A stretch of 64,000 nucleotides of DNA from an uncultured Caldilineaceae bacterium. Its GTDB lineage: Bacteria; Chloroflexota; Anaerolineae; Caldilineales; Caldilineaceae. Below are positions 48,878 through 57,476 of this stretch, in pieces. A program made the position numbers and the translations under genes. Location of the stretch: NCBI GenBank assembly GCA_958295915.1, contig OY282381.1, positions 270,722 through 334,721 on the forward strand, read 5' to 3'. Under the pieces are notes generated by a model. It did no database searches, was not told the origin of the DNA, and saw only the letters and a program-made list of their open reading frames with translations. The first letter of the stretch is position 1; each line of letters opens with the position of its first letter.

Positions 48878-50233
48878 GTGATCAGTCAATTATTGGCCCG
48901 GCGGGCCGCAAATGCGAACCCCATCCGCGTGGGTATCATTGGCACGGGCAAGTTCGGCGCCGGCCTTGTGGCGCAGATTTCCCAGATGCAAGGGATGAAC
49001 GTTGCGGCCATCGCTGATATCAACCCTCACAACGCCCGCTATGCCTATCTGTCCAGCCGCGTACCGCCGGAGGAGATCCGCACGGCCGAGACGGGCGCCG
49101 AACTGGAAGATGCCATCCGCGCCGACAAGCCGGTGATCGTCGAGGACGGTCTGGCCCTGGCCAACTGCGAGTCTCTGGATGTGGTCGTCGAGGCCACCGG
49201 CCTGCCGGATGTGGGCGCAAAACACGCCTACCAGGCGCTGAGCAACCATAAGCATGTTGTGATGGTGAATGTGGAGGCGGACGTGACCGTCGGTCCATTC
49301 CTGCGACGCACGGCCGACGCCGCCGGGGTGGTGTATTCGATGGTAGACGGGGATCAGCCGGGGGTAACGTGGAATATCATCGAATGGGCACGCAGCCTTG
49401 GCCTGGAGATTGTGGCCGCCGGGCGGGGCACACTCTATTATGCCGACGATTTCGATGGCACGCCGAATAACACGGCGGCCCGCTTTGGTTTTACGCCGGA
49501 GCAGATCGAACGGCGCACGATCAATCTTAAAATGTTCAATTCCTTTCGGGATGGCACAAAGGCCCAGGTGGAGATGACCGCCTTGGCCAATGCCGCCGGG
49601 CTGGCGCCGGATGTGCGGGGCATGCACGAGCCATCGGTCAATCTGGAGGAAATTCCCCGGCGCTTCAGCCTGCGGGAAGAGGGTGGGCTGTTGCATCAGC
49701 ACGGCGTGGTAGAACTGGCAAATTCTATCGCTGAAGACGGCGAAACCATGCTGCCCAACCCCCTCAGAATGGGGGTCTTCGCGGTCGTGCGTTCGGAGCA
49801 TCCTTTCACCCGGGAGGATCTCGCTTCGTACGGCTGCCACATGGGGGGCGACGACAACAACTTTCTGCTCTACCGGCCTTATCATCTGGTTGCCGTGCCG
49901 GCGCCTCTCAGCATCGCTCGGGCAGTCTTTTATAACGCGCCCACCGGTTCGTGCGCGCCGACGCCGACGGCTGAGTGCATCGCCGTGGCCAAGCGGGATT
50001 TGCGCGCCGGCGAGGAGTTGGACGGCGGAGGCGGCTACACGGTTGTGGGTCTATGCGAAAAAGCGCCTATCGCTCGGCAGGAAGGGTTGCTCCCTCTAGG
50101 CCTTGCGTATCAGGCACTCCTCAAACGGGATGTGGCCAAGGGCACAGCCATCGGCTACGCCGACGTGACACTGAATGAAGATTCATTCGTCTTGAAGATG
50201 CGCCGGTTGCAGGATGATGTTACGCCGCCCTGA
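48878..50233 (+). CDS. NAD(P)-dependent dehydrogenase (homoserine-dehydrogenase-like) with C-terminal SAF domain
   Basis: GTG at 48878 lies behind AAGGAG. The 451 residues start with a Rossmann fold (IRVGIIGTGKFGAGLVAQI), contain CESLDVVVEATGLPDVGAKHAYQAL and a homoserine-dehydrogenase-like middle, and end with a SAF-type domain (KRDLRAGEELDGGGGYTVVG, LPLGLAYQALLKRDVAKGTAIGYADV). This architecture is seen in sugar-acid and polyol catabolic operons and is often mislabelled FlgA-like. Its reaction is not established by sequence. It sits upstream of an aldo/keto reductase and an aldolase-dehydrogenase fusion. Confidence 0.82.
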   Translation: MISQLLARRAANANPIRVGIIGTGKFGAGLVAQISQMQGMNVAAIADINPHNARYAYLSSRVPPEEIRTAETGAELEDAIRADKPVIVEDGLALANCESLDVVVEATGLPDVGAKHAYQALSNHKHVVMVNVEADVTVGPFLRRTADAAGVVYSMVDGDQPGVTWNIIEWARSLGLEIVAAGRGTLYYADDFDGTPNNTAARFGFTPEQIERRTINLKMFNSFRDGTKAQVEMTALANAAGLAPDVRGMHEPSVNLEEIPRRFSLREEGGLLHQHGVVELANSIAEDGETMLPNPLRMGVFAVVRSEHPFTREDLASYGCHMGGDDNNFLLYRPYHLVAVPAPLSIARAVFYNAPTGSCAPTPTAECIAVAKRDLRAGEELDGGGGYTVVGLCEKAPIARQEGLLPLGLAYQALLKRDVAKGTAIGYADVTLNEDSFVLKMRRLQDDVTPP

Positions 50234-50251
50234 ATTATTGGAGATCCGACA

Positions 50252-50377
50252 ATGACCGCTGTGGAGTATCGCTCTTCGACTCGACCGCAAGCGAAAATTG
50301 GCCTCTTGCCAACAGGGCATCATGACTACTGGGAAACAGTTGCCGAGGCGATGGGATTTCCGATTGTGCGGATCTAG
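50252..50377 (+). pseudogene. Short remnant resembling L-fucose/L-arabinose isomerase-like protein
   Basis: A 41-codon frame with GGAG upstream encodes KIGLLPTGHHDYWETVAEAM and then GFPIVRI. KIGLLPTGH-x-x-YW resembles the N-terminus of sugar isomerases of the L-fucose/L-arabinose isomerase-like group, and the ending is like their C-terminal strand, as if the middle had been deleted. It could also be a genuine small protein. Similarity is judged by eye. Confidence 0.35.
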
Positions 50378-50400
50378 AAGTTTACCAAAGGAGAAACGGG

Positions 50401-51429
50401 ATGAACTACCGCAGCATGGGCCGCGCCGGCCTGAAAGTCTCGGAGGTCTGCCTGGGCACGATGACCTTCGGCCACAATACGGATGAAACGGAGGCTACGC
50501 GCATCGTGGATCTGGCTTTTGACGTCGGGATCAATTTTTTCGATACGGCCAACTCATACGCCAACAGCGCTTCGGAGAAGATTCTGGGCAAGGCGCTGCA
50601 AGGACGCCGGCGAAACGCAGTGGTGGCGACAAAGTTTTTCAACCCGATGGGAACGGATGTGAACAGTTCTGGCATGAGCCGCTTTCACCTGATGCACGCC
50701 GTGGAAGATAGCCTGCGTCGCCTGCAGATGGACTATATCGACATCTACTATATCCACCATGTGGACACACAGACACCTCTGGACGAGACCCTGCGGGCGC
50801 TGGATGATCTGGTACGGCAGGGGAAAGTGCGCTACACTGCGTGCAGCAACTACGAGGCCTGGCGGTTGCTAGAGGGCATCTGGATCAGCGACCACAACGG
50901 CTGGGAGCGCTTCGCCGCCTACCAGCCCCAATACAGCTTGGTTGTGCGCGATATCGAGGAGGAGATCATTCCCGTTTGCGAGCTGAAGGGGATTGGCATT
51001 GTCGTATGGAGTCCATTGGGCGGGGGCTTCCTGAGCGGCAAGTACCAGCCCGGCCAGCGCACCCTCCCTGGCACGCGTTCAGAGGAGGGTTGGGCCTACC
51101 CCCATCGCTACTTCGCAGCCAATGCAGACGAAATCTTGGCTGTTCTCCTGGAGGTATCGGATGAGGTAGGGCGCAGCCCGGCCCAGGTTGCGATCCGCTG
51201 GGTACTGGAGCAGCCGGCCATCACCAGCGCGATCGTCGGCGCGCGCACACTGGCACAGGCCCGAGACAACTTCAGCGCCGGCGGCTGGGTCTTGCCTGCG
51301 GATGCCTTGCATAGGCTGAACGACGTGTCCCAGCTGCCGGATCGCTATCCGAAGGCGATGGAAGCCAACATGCACGAACGCCGTAACAGCGCGGTTACGC
51401 TCACTCGATCGCAGCAGAGACGATTGTGA
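50401..51429 (+). CDS. Aldo/keto reductase
   Basis: The 342-residue TIM-barrel protein starts MNYRSMGRAGLKVSEVCLGTMTFG. The catalytic tetrad is visible: Asp in FFDTANSYAN, Tyr in the same segment, Lys in VVATKFF and His in YIDIYYIHHVD. The NADPH-binding C-terminus has AQVAIRWVLEQPAITSAIVGART. It reduces an aldehyde or ketone sugar derivative in the surrounding catabolic cluster. AAAGGAG precedes the ATG. Confidence 0.93.
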   Translation: MNYRSMGRAGLKVSEVCLGTMTFGHNTDETEATRIVDLAFDVGINFFDTANSYANSASEKILGKALQGRRRNAVVATKFFNPMGTDVNSSGMSRFHLMHAVEDSLRRLQMDYIDIYYIHHVDTQTPLDETLRALDDLVRQGKVRYTACSNYEAWRLLEGIWISDHNGWERFAAYQPQYSLVVRDIEEEIIPVCELKGIGIVVWSPLGGGFLSGKYQPGQRTLPGTRSEEGWAYPHRYFAANADEILAVLLEVSDEVGRSPAQVAIRWVLEQPAITSAIVGARTLAQARDNFSAGGWVLPADALHRLNDVSQLPDRYPKAMEANMHERRNSAVTLTRSQQRRL

Positions 51430-51540
51430 CCAGTAACGAAGAAAACAATCCAATACGCGAACGCAAGCTCGGATTCCAGCCCAGGCCGGACTGGATCAGC
51501 TAGCACACGCTCGAAACCACAACACGGGAGCCAATATCAA

Positions 51541-52296
51541 ATGAGTACGTACAGAACCCAAGCCACACGACTGACGGAATCCCTACAGCTTTCCTTGCCG
51601 CCGGTAGCCGTTGCTTTTGCCGACGAACTGCCGCCGACTGTTTTGCCCTATCAGGACGTGGCCCCCGCCGGCTGTTCCTTCTGGCAAGAGGCGGCTAACC
51701 GCACTTTTTCCACGATCGCCAAGGATCACGAACTATGCGCAATCGGCGTCCACACCCACAACCTGACGGGCGCTTCGGCCGCCCAGGAGGTTGAACTGCA
51801 AGCCGTCCTGGAAGCGATGAGTGGCCTGGACTACGTGCGCGCCGAGGAAGTCGCTGCGATTCCTGTCCTGCAACAGCAGGCGCGCCACACGGTCTACGGC
51901 CCCCTGGCTGAATTTCCTCTGACTGCTGCCGTGGTCCTGCTTTTTGCCCACGCCCAGCAGAGCCTGATTCTGACCGAAGCCATCGCAAGGGTCGATGACG
52001 GTATCCCGCTGGCGATGGGACGGCCGGCTTGCGCGGTTGTGCCACAGGTGATGAATCGCGGACAGGCGGCCATGAGCCTGGGCTGTTGTGGCGCCAGAGC
52101 CTATCTGGATGCGCTGTCCGATGACGTGGCCATATGGGCGCTCCCCGGAGAAAAGCTGGACGCGTACTGCGAACAGATCGGCGTGCTGGCAAAGTCAAAT
52201 GACATCCTCACCGTATTTCATCAGCGACGCCGGGCAGATGTGGCCGCGGGCGCGCGGCCGACTGTACAGGAGTCGCTGGAGCGGCTCTCGGGATGA
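51541..52296 (+). CDS. DUF169 family protein
   Basis: The 251-residue protein has the family pattern: a substrate-like N-terminus with LSLPPVAVAFADELP, CSFWQEAANRTFSTIAKDHELCAIG with conserved Cys residues, VYGPLAEFPLTAAVVLLFAHA, and SLGCCGARAYLDALSDDVAIWALPGEKLD. DUF169 proteins have several conserved cysteines and may bind a metal cofactor, but no function is known. It follows the aldo/keto reductase on the same strand. Confidence 0.88.
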   Translation: MSTYRTQATRLTESLQLSLPPVAVAFADELPPTVLPYQDVAPAGCSFWQEAANRTFSTIAKDHELCAIGVHTHNLTGASAAQEVELQAVLEAMSGLDYVRAEEVAAIPVLQQQARHTVYGPLAEFPLTAAVVLLFAHAQQSLILTEAIARVDDGIPLAMGRPACAVVPQVMNRGQAAMSLGCCGARAYLDALSDDVAIWALPGEKLDAYCEQIGVLAKSNDILTVFHQRRRADVAAGARPTVQESLERLSG

Positions 52297-52299
52297 ATT

Positions 52300-52368
52300 T
52301 AACGCCAAGACGCAATGACATTCCTGGTTTTCTTTGCGGCATCGCGTCCTGGCGACATGCGTTCTTTT
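52300..52368. repeat. Dispersed repeat family C, copy next to the DUF169 stop
   Basis: ACGCCAAGACGCAATGACAT and later CGCGTCCTGGCGACATGCGT match the family arms. It begins four bases after the DUF169 stop codon. Confidence 0.6.
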
Positions 52369-52438
52369 CAGTCGGAAGAGGATGAACAGATACGATGCTG
52401 AGCCCCGCTTTGCGAACAGGATGTAAGAATTAGGAATA

Positions 52439-54418
52439 ATGACTATGCGCAGTAAATGGGACAACGCGGAAGCGGCTGCCATCTCAGCGGACCCTCTGGC
52501 CCTGCGGGTTTATACGTCCCGCCTCTTGGGCAGCGATCCGGCGCTGGTGCTCCACGGCGGCGGCAACACCTCTGTGAAAGCAACCGCCCCGACCATCTTC
52601 GGTGAGGAGGAGGAGGTGCTGTTCGTCAAGGGAAGCGGCTGGGATCTGGCTACAATCGAAGCCCCCGGCTTCGCGCCCGTGCGGCTGGATGCGCTGCGGC
52701 GCATGGCCGAGTTGGCGGATCTCAGCGATAGCGCCATGGTCACCGCCCAGCGAGCCGCGTTGACCAATCCCTACGCGCCCAATCCCTCGGTGGAGGCCAT
52801 CCTGCATGCCATCATTCCCTTCCGATTTGTCGATCACTCCCACGCGGACCCGGTAGTGGCCCTCACAAACACGCCGGACGGCGCAGCCAAAGTTCGAGAG
52901 CTCTACGGGCCGCATATGTTGATCGTCCCGTATGTAATGCCCGGTTTTATCCTCGCCCGCACGATATACGAAATGACCCGGTCTATGAACTGGGAGCGGC
53001 TGCTCGGCATGATTCTGCTCAATCACGGCGTTTTTAGCTTCGCCCACGACGCCAAAGAGAGCTACGAACGCCACATTGAAATCGTTACGGCCGCGGAAGA
53101 CTATATCGCCCGCTTTTCGATGCCGGCGCCGGACGTATCGCCGACGCCAGAGGCGCCCCTGCAGAAACTGGCCCGGTTGCGGCGAGCCGTTTCCAGGGCC
53201 AGAGGGCGAGCGATCCTGGCTTCGCTGGATGCCAGCGCGGCTGTGCGGGCCTTTTCCGAACTGCCAAACGCTCCAGAACTCGCAACACGTGGGCTTCTCA
53301 CGCCAGATCACGTCATCCGCGCCAAACGGATTCCGCTGGTCGTGTCCGCATCGAAACCGGAGGAAGATGTGGCCCGCTACACTGCCGCCTATCAGGACTA
53401 TTTTGACCGCCATACAGACGGCAGTCTCACCCAGCTCGATCGCGCGCCTCGTTGGGCCTTGTGGCCAGGCCAGGGGAGCGTGACGTTCGGCGCGAGCCCC
53501 AAAGAGACAGCGGTGATCGACGATATCAAACGCCATACTCTGCGGGCGATCCGCTGGGCAGAGGCGCTGGGCGGCTGGCAGACCCTGGGTGAGAAGGAGA
53601 TCTTCGAGATCGAGTACTGGGAGTTGGAGCAGGCCAAGCTCAAGAAAGCCGGCAAACCGCCAGCGTTTGAGGGCAAAATTGCGCTCGTCACAGGTGGGGC
53701 CAGCGGCATCGGCCAGGCCTGTGTGGAGGCGCTCACAGCATTGGGCGCGGTGGTGGCAGTGCTGGATATGAACCCGTCCGTTGCCGATCAGTTCGACAGG
53801 CAGATGGCGCTGGGCATCCCCTGCGACATCACAGACGACGACGCGCTCCGGGCGGCAGTCGATAGCAGCGTACGCCGCTGGGGCGGGCTGGACATAGTCA
53901 TCTGCAATGCCGGCATCTTCCCCGCCAGTCAGGCTATCGCCGAAATCGATCCCGATCACTGGGACAGAAGCATCGCCGTCAACCTGACGAGCCAACAGCG
54001 CCTGTTGCGAGCGTGCGCGCCCTATCTGAACTTGGGTATCGATCCGGCAGTCGTCATCATCGGCTCGAAAAATGCGCCAGCGCCGGGGCCGGGGGCCGGC
54101 GCCTACTCTGTCGCCAAAGCTGGCCTCACCCAATTGGCCCGGGTAGCCGCCCTGGAGATGGCCGCGGCCGGCGTGCGGGTGAATGTGCTGCATCCCAACG
54201 CCGTCTTCGACACCGCCATCTGGACGCCAGAGTTGCTGGAAAAGCGGGCCGCCAGGTATGGGCTCAGCGTGGCAGAGTACAAAGCGCAGAATCTGCTGGG
54301 CGTTGAAATCACCGCCGCCGATGTGGCTGCACTGGCCTGCACTGTGGCCGGCCCAGTTTTCGCTAAGACAACCGGCGCGCAGATCCCCATCGACGGCGGC
54401 AATGAGCGAGTCATTTAG
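52439..54418 (+). CDS. Bifunctional class II aldolase / short-chain dehydrogenase
   Basis: This is a 659-residue fusion. The N-terminal class II aldolase domain has zinc ligands in LHGGGNTSVK, the pair HSHADPV and LNHGVFSF. The C-terminal SDR domain from ~residue 410 has ALVTGGASGIGQACVEAL, the active site NAG and YSVAK, and ends with the SDR tail QIPIDGG. It is the RhaD/RhaE-like fusion that cleaves a rhamnulose-1-phosphate- or fuculose-type ketose phosphate and oxidises the L-lactaldehyde product. The sugar is inferred; a deoxy-sugar such as L-rhamnose or L-fucose is the best guess. Confidence 0.9.
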   Translation: MTMRSKWDNAEAAAISADPLALRVYTSRLLGSDPALVLHGGGNTSVKATAPTIFGEEEEVLFVKGSGWDLATIEAPGFAPVRLDALRRMAELADLSDSAMVTAQRAALTNPYAPNPSVEAILHAIIPFRFVDHSHADPVVALTNTPDGAAKVRELYGPHMLIVPYVMPGFILARTIYEMTRSMNWERLLGMILLNHGVFSFAHDAKESYERHIEIVTAAEDYIARFSMPAPDVSPTPEAPLQKLARLRRAVSRARGRAILASLDASAAVRAFSELPNAPELATRGLLTPDHVIRAKRIPLVVSASKPEEDVARYTAAYQDYFDRHTDGSLTQLDRAPRWALWPGQGSVTFGASPKETAVIDDIKRHTLRAIRWAEALGGWQTLGEKEIFEIEYWELEQAKLKKAGKPPAFEGKIALVTGGASGIGQACVEALTALGAVVAVLDMNPSVADQFDRQMALGIPCDITDDDALRAAVDSSVRRWGGLDIVICNAGIFPASQAIAEIDPDHWDRSIAVNLTSQQRLLRACAPYLNLGIDPAVVIIGSKNAPAPGPGAGAYSVAKAGLTQLARVAALEMAAAGVRVNVLHPNAVFDTAIWTPELLEKRAARYGLSVAEYKAQNLLGVEITAADVAALACTVAGPVFAKTTGAQIPIDGGNERVI

Positions 54419-54420
54419 CT

Positions 54421-54451
54421 TGTCGCGCCCTATAGCAGCGCGCAATACAAC
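54421..54451. repeat. Palindromic repeat family B, copy 5
   Basis: TGTCGCGCCCTATAGC, then AGCGCGCAATACAAC, directly after the aldolase-dehydrogenase stop. A half copy (GTGGCGCGCAATACAAC) recurs at 54633-54649. Confidence 0.75.
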
Positions 54452-54551
54452 CCTTTTGTCAAGCAAGCGGTCAACTTTGCCGCCTTCAGAATTGTTCATG
54501 TATAATAGCGGCGCATCTATATCTCTGTTCCCCCATCCTTTTGGATGGCGC

Positions 54552-54607
54552 ATGGATGGCGCAACGCCCACAATAGTCGGGCGCTGTTGCGGACGCGCCA
54601 TTCAACC
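54552..54607. repeat. Dispersed palindromic repeat family A, copy 4
   Basis: ATGGCGC (54556-54562) and GCGCCAT (54595-54601) flank the core AGTCGGGCGCTGTTGCGGAC. GGATGGCGC is also present just before it (54543-54551), as if the element began twice. It is intergenic, ahead of the HlyD gene; 54419-54669 otherwise holds family B pieces and no gene. Confidence 0.7.
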
Positions 54608-54669
54608 AAGGGTACCAGACTCCGGAGGATCTGTGGCGCGCAATACAACATTCTTCAGAGGAGGCCATC

Positions 54670-56010
54670 ATGTTCCGATCATTCAGTCGAATTGCGCTAG
54701 GGCTATCTTTAGTCGCCCTGATTGCATTCGGCGTTATTTTCACCCAAACTGAGCGATTCGACAGCTTGACAGCGAATGCCAAATTGGCGCTATCGCGCTC
54801 AGTGGCGCGCAATACAACAGCAGCTACCCTCGCCCAGCCGGCCCAGATGGAAACCCTTACATACTTCGGCTCTCTGGAAGTCTCGCAGAAGCGCGCCGTG
54901 ATACCGGGCGTGAGCGGAGAGATTCAGGAGGCGCTGGTCGAAGTGGGCGATCTCGTTCAGGCAGATCAGGCGCTTCTGCGGTTGGATACGACACAGCTGA
55001 ACTGGAACGTGCAACGGGCGGAAATCAACCTGGAATTGGCCCGGGTCGCCCTGCTGGAAATCAATGAGGAGTCTTCCGAGAGCGAATTGGCCGTGGCCGA
55101 AGCCAATCTGGAACAGGCACAGGCCGATCTCGACAGATTGGAGGCCGGCGGCGCGACCGAAGAGGAGATGGCCGCGGCCCGCGCCGGCGCCAGAGCCGCT
55201 TGGTCCCGCTATAACGAAATCCAGGCCGGCCCCAGTGAGGCCCAACTGCAACAACTGCGAGCCAATCTGGAAAAGACGCAGCTCGCCGTTACCCAGGCCC
55301 AGCGGGCATACAACGAAATCAAATGGCGGGATGACGTCGGGCGCACTCCCCAGGCCACGGCCTTGCAACGAGTAACCATCGATCTCAACGTGGCGCAAGC
55401 TTCTTACAATGAAGCCACGGAACCGCCACGCGCATCCGAACTTCAAAGCGCTCTGGCCGCAGCCCACCGGGCCCAACACGTGCTGAACGAACTGGAAAAG
55501 GGAGTTTCGGAAGTCGATCTGACTGTGGGCCGGGCGCGGGTCTCGTCCGCCGAGGCGAGAGTCCTGCAGGTGAAGGAACGGGCCAGCAGCCAACGCTCAG
55601 CCGAACTGCGGGTGCGCCAGGCGCTTATCGCCTTGGAAGAAGCCCAACACCACCGGGATAGCGCACAGGTGCGGGCGCCCTTTACAGGAATTGTCCTGGA
55701 ACTCAACGCTGAAGAGGGGCAGATGATCGGCGCAGGTTCGACAGTGGCAGTGATTGGTGATGCGAACACGCTGGAACTGGTCGTAGGCGTTCCGCAGGAT
55801 CAGGTGCTGTCGATGGCAGTCGGCGATCCGGTGCGGATCACTCGCTTCGGCAGCGATGACATCTTCGTTTCAACGACAATTCTCAAAATTTCGCCCATCA
55901 GCCTGCCTGGCAAAGGCAACTCGACTTTCCCGGTGACGATCCGACTTCCGGAGGGCAGCATGGCGCAATTTAACCCTGGCATCTTCGTCTCGGCAACCTT
56001 CGAGCGATGA
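54670..56010 (+). CDS. HlyD-family membrane-fusion (periplasmic adaptor) protein
   Basis: This 446-residue protein has an N-terminal membrane helix (IALGLSLVALIAFGVIFTQT). The first lipoyl half is GVSGEIQEALVEVGDLVQAD, a long coiled-coil hairpin rich in Ala/Glu/Gln spans ~residues 110-330, and the second lipoyl half is VRAPFTGIVLELNAEEGQMI. A beta-barrel follows with GVPQDQVLSMAVGDPVRITRF. It would link an ABC or other exporter to the envelope, but no transporter gene is adjacent. Residues ALSRSVARNTT come from a family B repeat (54791-54818) between the membrane helix and the lipoyl domain. Confidence 0.88.
   Translation: MFRSFSRIALGLSLVALIAFGVIFTQTERFDSLTANAKLALSRSVARNTTAATLAQPAQMETLTYFGSLEVSQKRAVIPGVSGEIQEALVEVGDLVQADQALLRLDTTQLNWNVQRAEINLELARVALLEINEESSESELAVAEANLEQAQADLDRLEAGGATEEEMAAARAGARAAWSRYNEIQAGPSEAQLQQLRANLEKTQLAVTQAQRAYNEIKWRDDVGRTPQATALQRVTIDLNVAQASYNEATEPPRASELQSALAAAHRAQHVLNELEKGVSEVDLTVGRARVSSAEARVLQVKERASSQRSAELRVRQALIALEEAQHHRDSAQVRAPFTGIVLELNAEEGQMIGAGSTVAVIGDANTLELVVGVPQDQVLSMAVGDPVRITRFGSDDIFVSTTILKISPISLPGKGNSTFPVTIRLPEGSMAQFNPGIFVSATFER
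54791..54818. repeat. Palindromic repeat family B, copy inside the HlyD gene
   Basis: TATCGCGCTCAGTGGCGCGC followed by AATACAAC. It is read in frame without disturbing the downstream protein. Confidence 0.7.
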
Positions 56011-56078
56011 GGCATAAGCGCAATCATATGAATCAGTGGTCAGCTATTGAACTGGCTTGCCGAATTGAGGAGCGTGCA

Positions 56079-57458
56079 ATGACGAACCGCATCCGCGCAA
56101 CCTGGATCATCTCCTGGGAACGCGGGCGTCTCGCCCGCGTTCTATGTGGCCTAACAGTGACGATCGTCCTAGGGTTCGCCATGCTGCTTTGCTTTGCCGA
56201 GGTGGGCCATGGGTTGGTATACGGCGCTCCTCTTGAGGATACCCTTTCGCAAACAACATCCACCGTCATGGCAGTCGTACGCAACCAAGGCGCGGCGCTC
56301 TATGATAGACCTGGCGGCGAGCCAGTACAGACGCTCGCGGGTGGCGCGCTGGTTTCCGTCCGGCTTCGCTCTCAAGACGAACTGTGGGTGCTTATACAGA
56401 CTCGGGATCAGATAGAAGGTTGGGTTGAGATCAAAACATTGCTGGCGACCGGGCTGAACCGTCTGCCTGTGGAAGCGCCAACGCCGACAGCTCAGCCCAC
56501 AGGTGTTGACGCGCCCCTGTTGGACGCGACCACGCCAGAACCGGAAGTGGAAACCGATACAACCGTCACGCCAGAAGCTACCGCCACGCCAGAAGCCGCC
56601 GAAACACCCACTTTGGCGCCATCAGCAGAAGCAACGCCGACAGCTCAGCCTACAGGTGTTGACGCGCCCCTGTTGGGCGCGACCACGCCAGAACCGGAAG
56701 CGGAAACCGATACAACCGCTATGACAGACACCACGCAGCCAACTACAGCGGAGCCAACATCAGAGCCAACATCAGAGCCGACTCCAGCAGGCGCAACGCC
56801 AGAATCGATCCCGACGCCAACCTCGACACCATTTGTGCCGCCCGCCGGCCCCAATGCCCTGACACTGGCGCGCATCAACGGGGCCAATCTTTGGCGGAGC
56901 GAGGACGGCTCCCTGGTCGCCCAGTTCGAGGCGGGTAAACGACTGAATGCCGCGTTTCGAACTGCCGATAGTGACTGGTATTTTGTCTATGACGACAGCG
57001 GGGTTCACGGCTGGGCTATGGCCGCTGAAATTCTAGTGGTAAACGGCAGTTCTTTACCGATTGAGGACATCACGAATCATATAAATCAGCGCTCTATAGC
57101 GCAGACAGAGCCGCCGGCGGATGAAATGATGCCGCAGACGGCAACGCCGACCCCGACAGACACCTCCACACCAACCGTCGCGCAATACAGTGGCGCGCAA
57201 TACAACAGCGCCAGCAAGGTTATCATCACTGTCAACAGCTTCGGCGCCCGTCTGAACGTGCGCGCTGGTCCCAGCACAGAGTTCGAAATCGTCGCCAAAG
57301 CTGTAGCCGGGGTGACGTTCAACGGGATTGGACGCAATGAAGCCGGCGACTGGATCCAGGTTACCATTGCCGACTTGCCCAGCGGCGTGGGTTGGGTATC
57401 TGCCAGCTATGTCACTGCCGCTGAGCTGGTAGATGTCCTGCCTGTGGTTGAAGAATAA
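56079..57458 (+). CDS. Membrane-anchored SH3-domain protein with duplicated Pro/Thr linker
   Basis: ATG at 56079 lies behind GAGGAG; two earlier in-frame ATGs lack one. The 459 residues start with a membrane helix (VLCGLTVTIVLGFAMLLCF). Three bacterial SH3-like domains follow: VVRNQGAALYDRPGG..., LARINGANLWRSEDGS... and VNSFGARLNVRAGPSTEFEI. The linker after the first repeats TPTAQPTGVDAPLL-x-ATTPEPE-x-ETDTT twice. It probably binds cell-wall or surface glycans. A family B repeat (57177-57206) encodes VAQYSGAQYNS ahead of the last SH3. Confidence 0.82.
   Translation: MTNRIRATWIISWERGRLARVLCGLTVTIVLGFAMLLCFAEVGHGLVYGAPLEDTLSQTTSTVMAVVRNQGAALYDRPGGEPVQTLAGGALVSVRLRSQDELWVLIQTRDQIEGWVEIKTLLATGLNRLPVEAPTPTAQPTGVDAPLLDATTPEPEVETDTTVTPEATATPEAAETPTLAPSAEATPTAQPTGVDAPLLGATTPEPEAETDTTAMTDTTQPTTAEPTSEPTSEPTPAGATPESIPTPTSTPFVPPAGPNALTLARINGANLWRSEDGSLVAQFEAGKRLNAAFRTADSDWYFVYDDSGVHGWAMAAEILVVNGSSLPIEDITNHINQRSIAQTEPPADEMMPQTATPTPTDTSTPTVAQYSGAQYNSASKVIITVNSFGARLNVRAGPSTEFEIVAKAVAGVTFNGIGRNEAGDWIQVTIADLPSGVGWVSASYVTAAELVDVLPVVEE
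56475..56717. repeat. Duplicated linker segment in the SH3 gene
   Basis: The ~80-base stretch from 56479 (ACGCCGACAGCTCAGCC...) recurs from 56635 with few changes. The copies encode PTAQPTGVDAPLLDATT and PTAQPTGVDAPLLGATT and their EPE tails. Confidence 0.75.
57177..57206. repeat. Palindromic repeat family B, copy inside the SH3 gene
   Basis: GTCGCGCAATACAGTGGCGC, then GCAATACAAC, in frame in the linker before the third SH3 domain. Confidence 0.7.
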
Positions 57459-57476
57459 CTTCGGCAGATCTTTCTA

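Noticed and set aside
52484..54601. 705-residue minus-strand frame
   Set aside because: It lies opposite the aldolase-dehydrogenase fusion, whose motifs are all present on the plus strand; the antisense product shows no recognisable domain.
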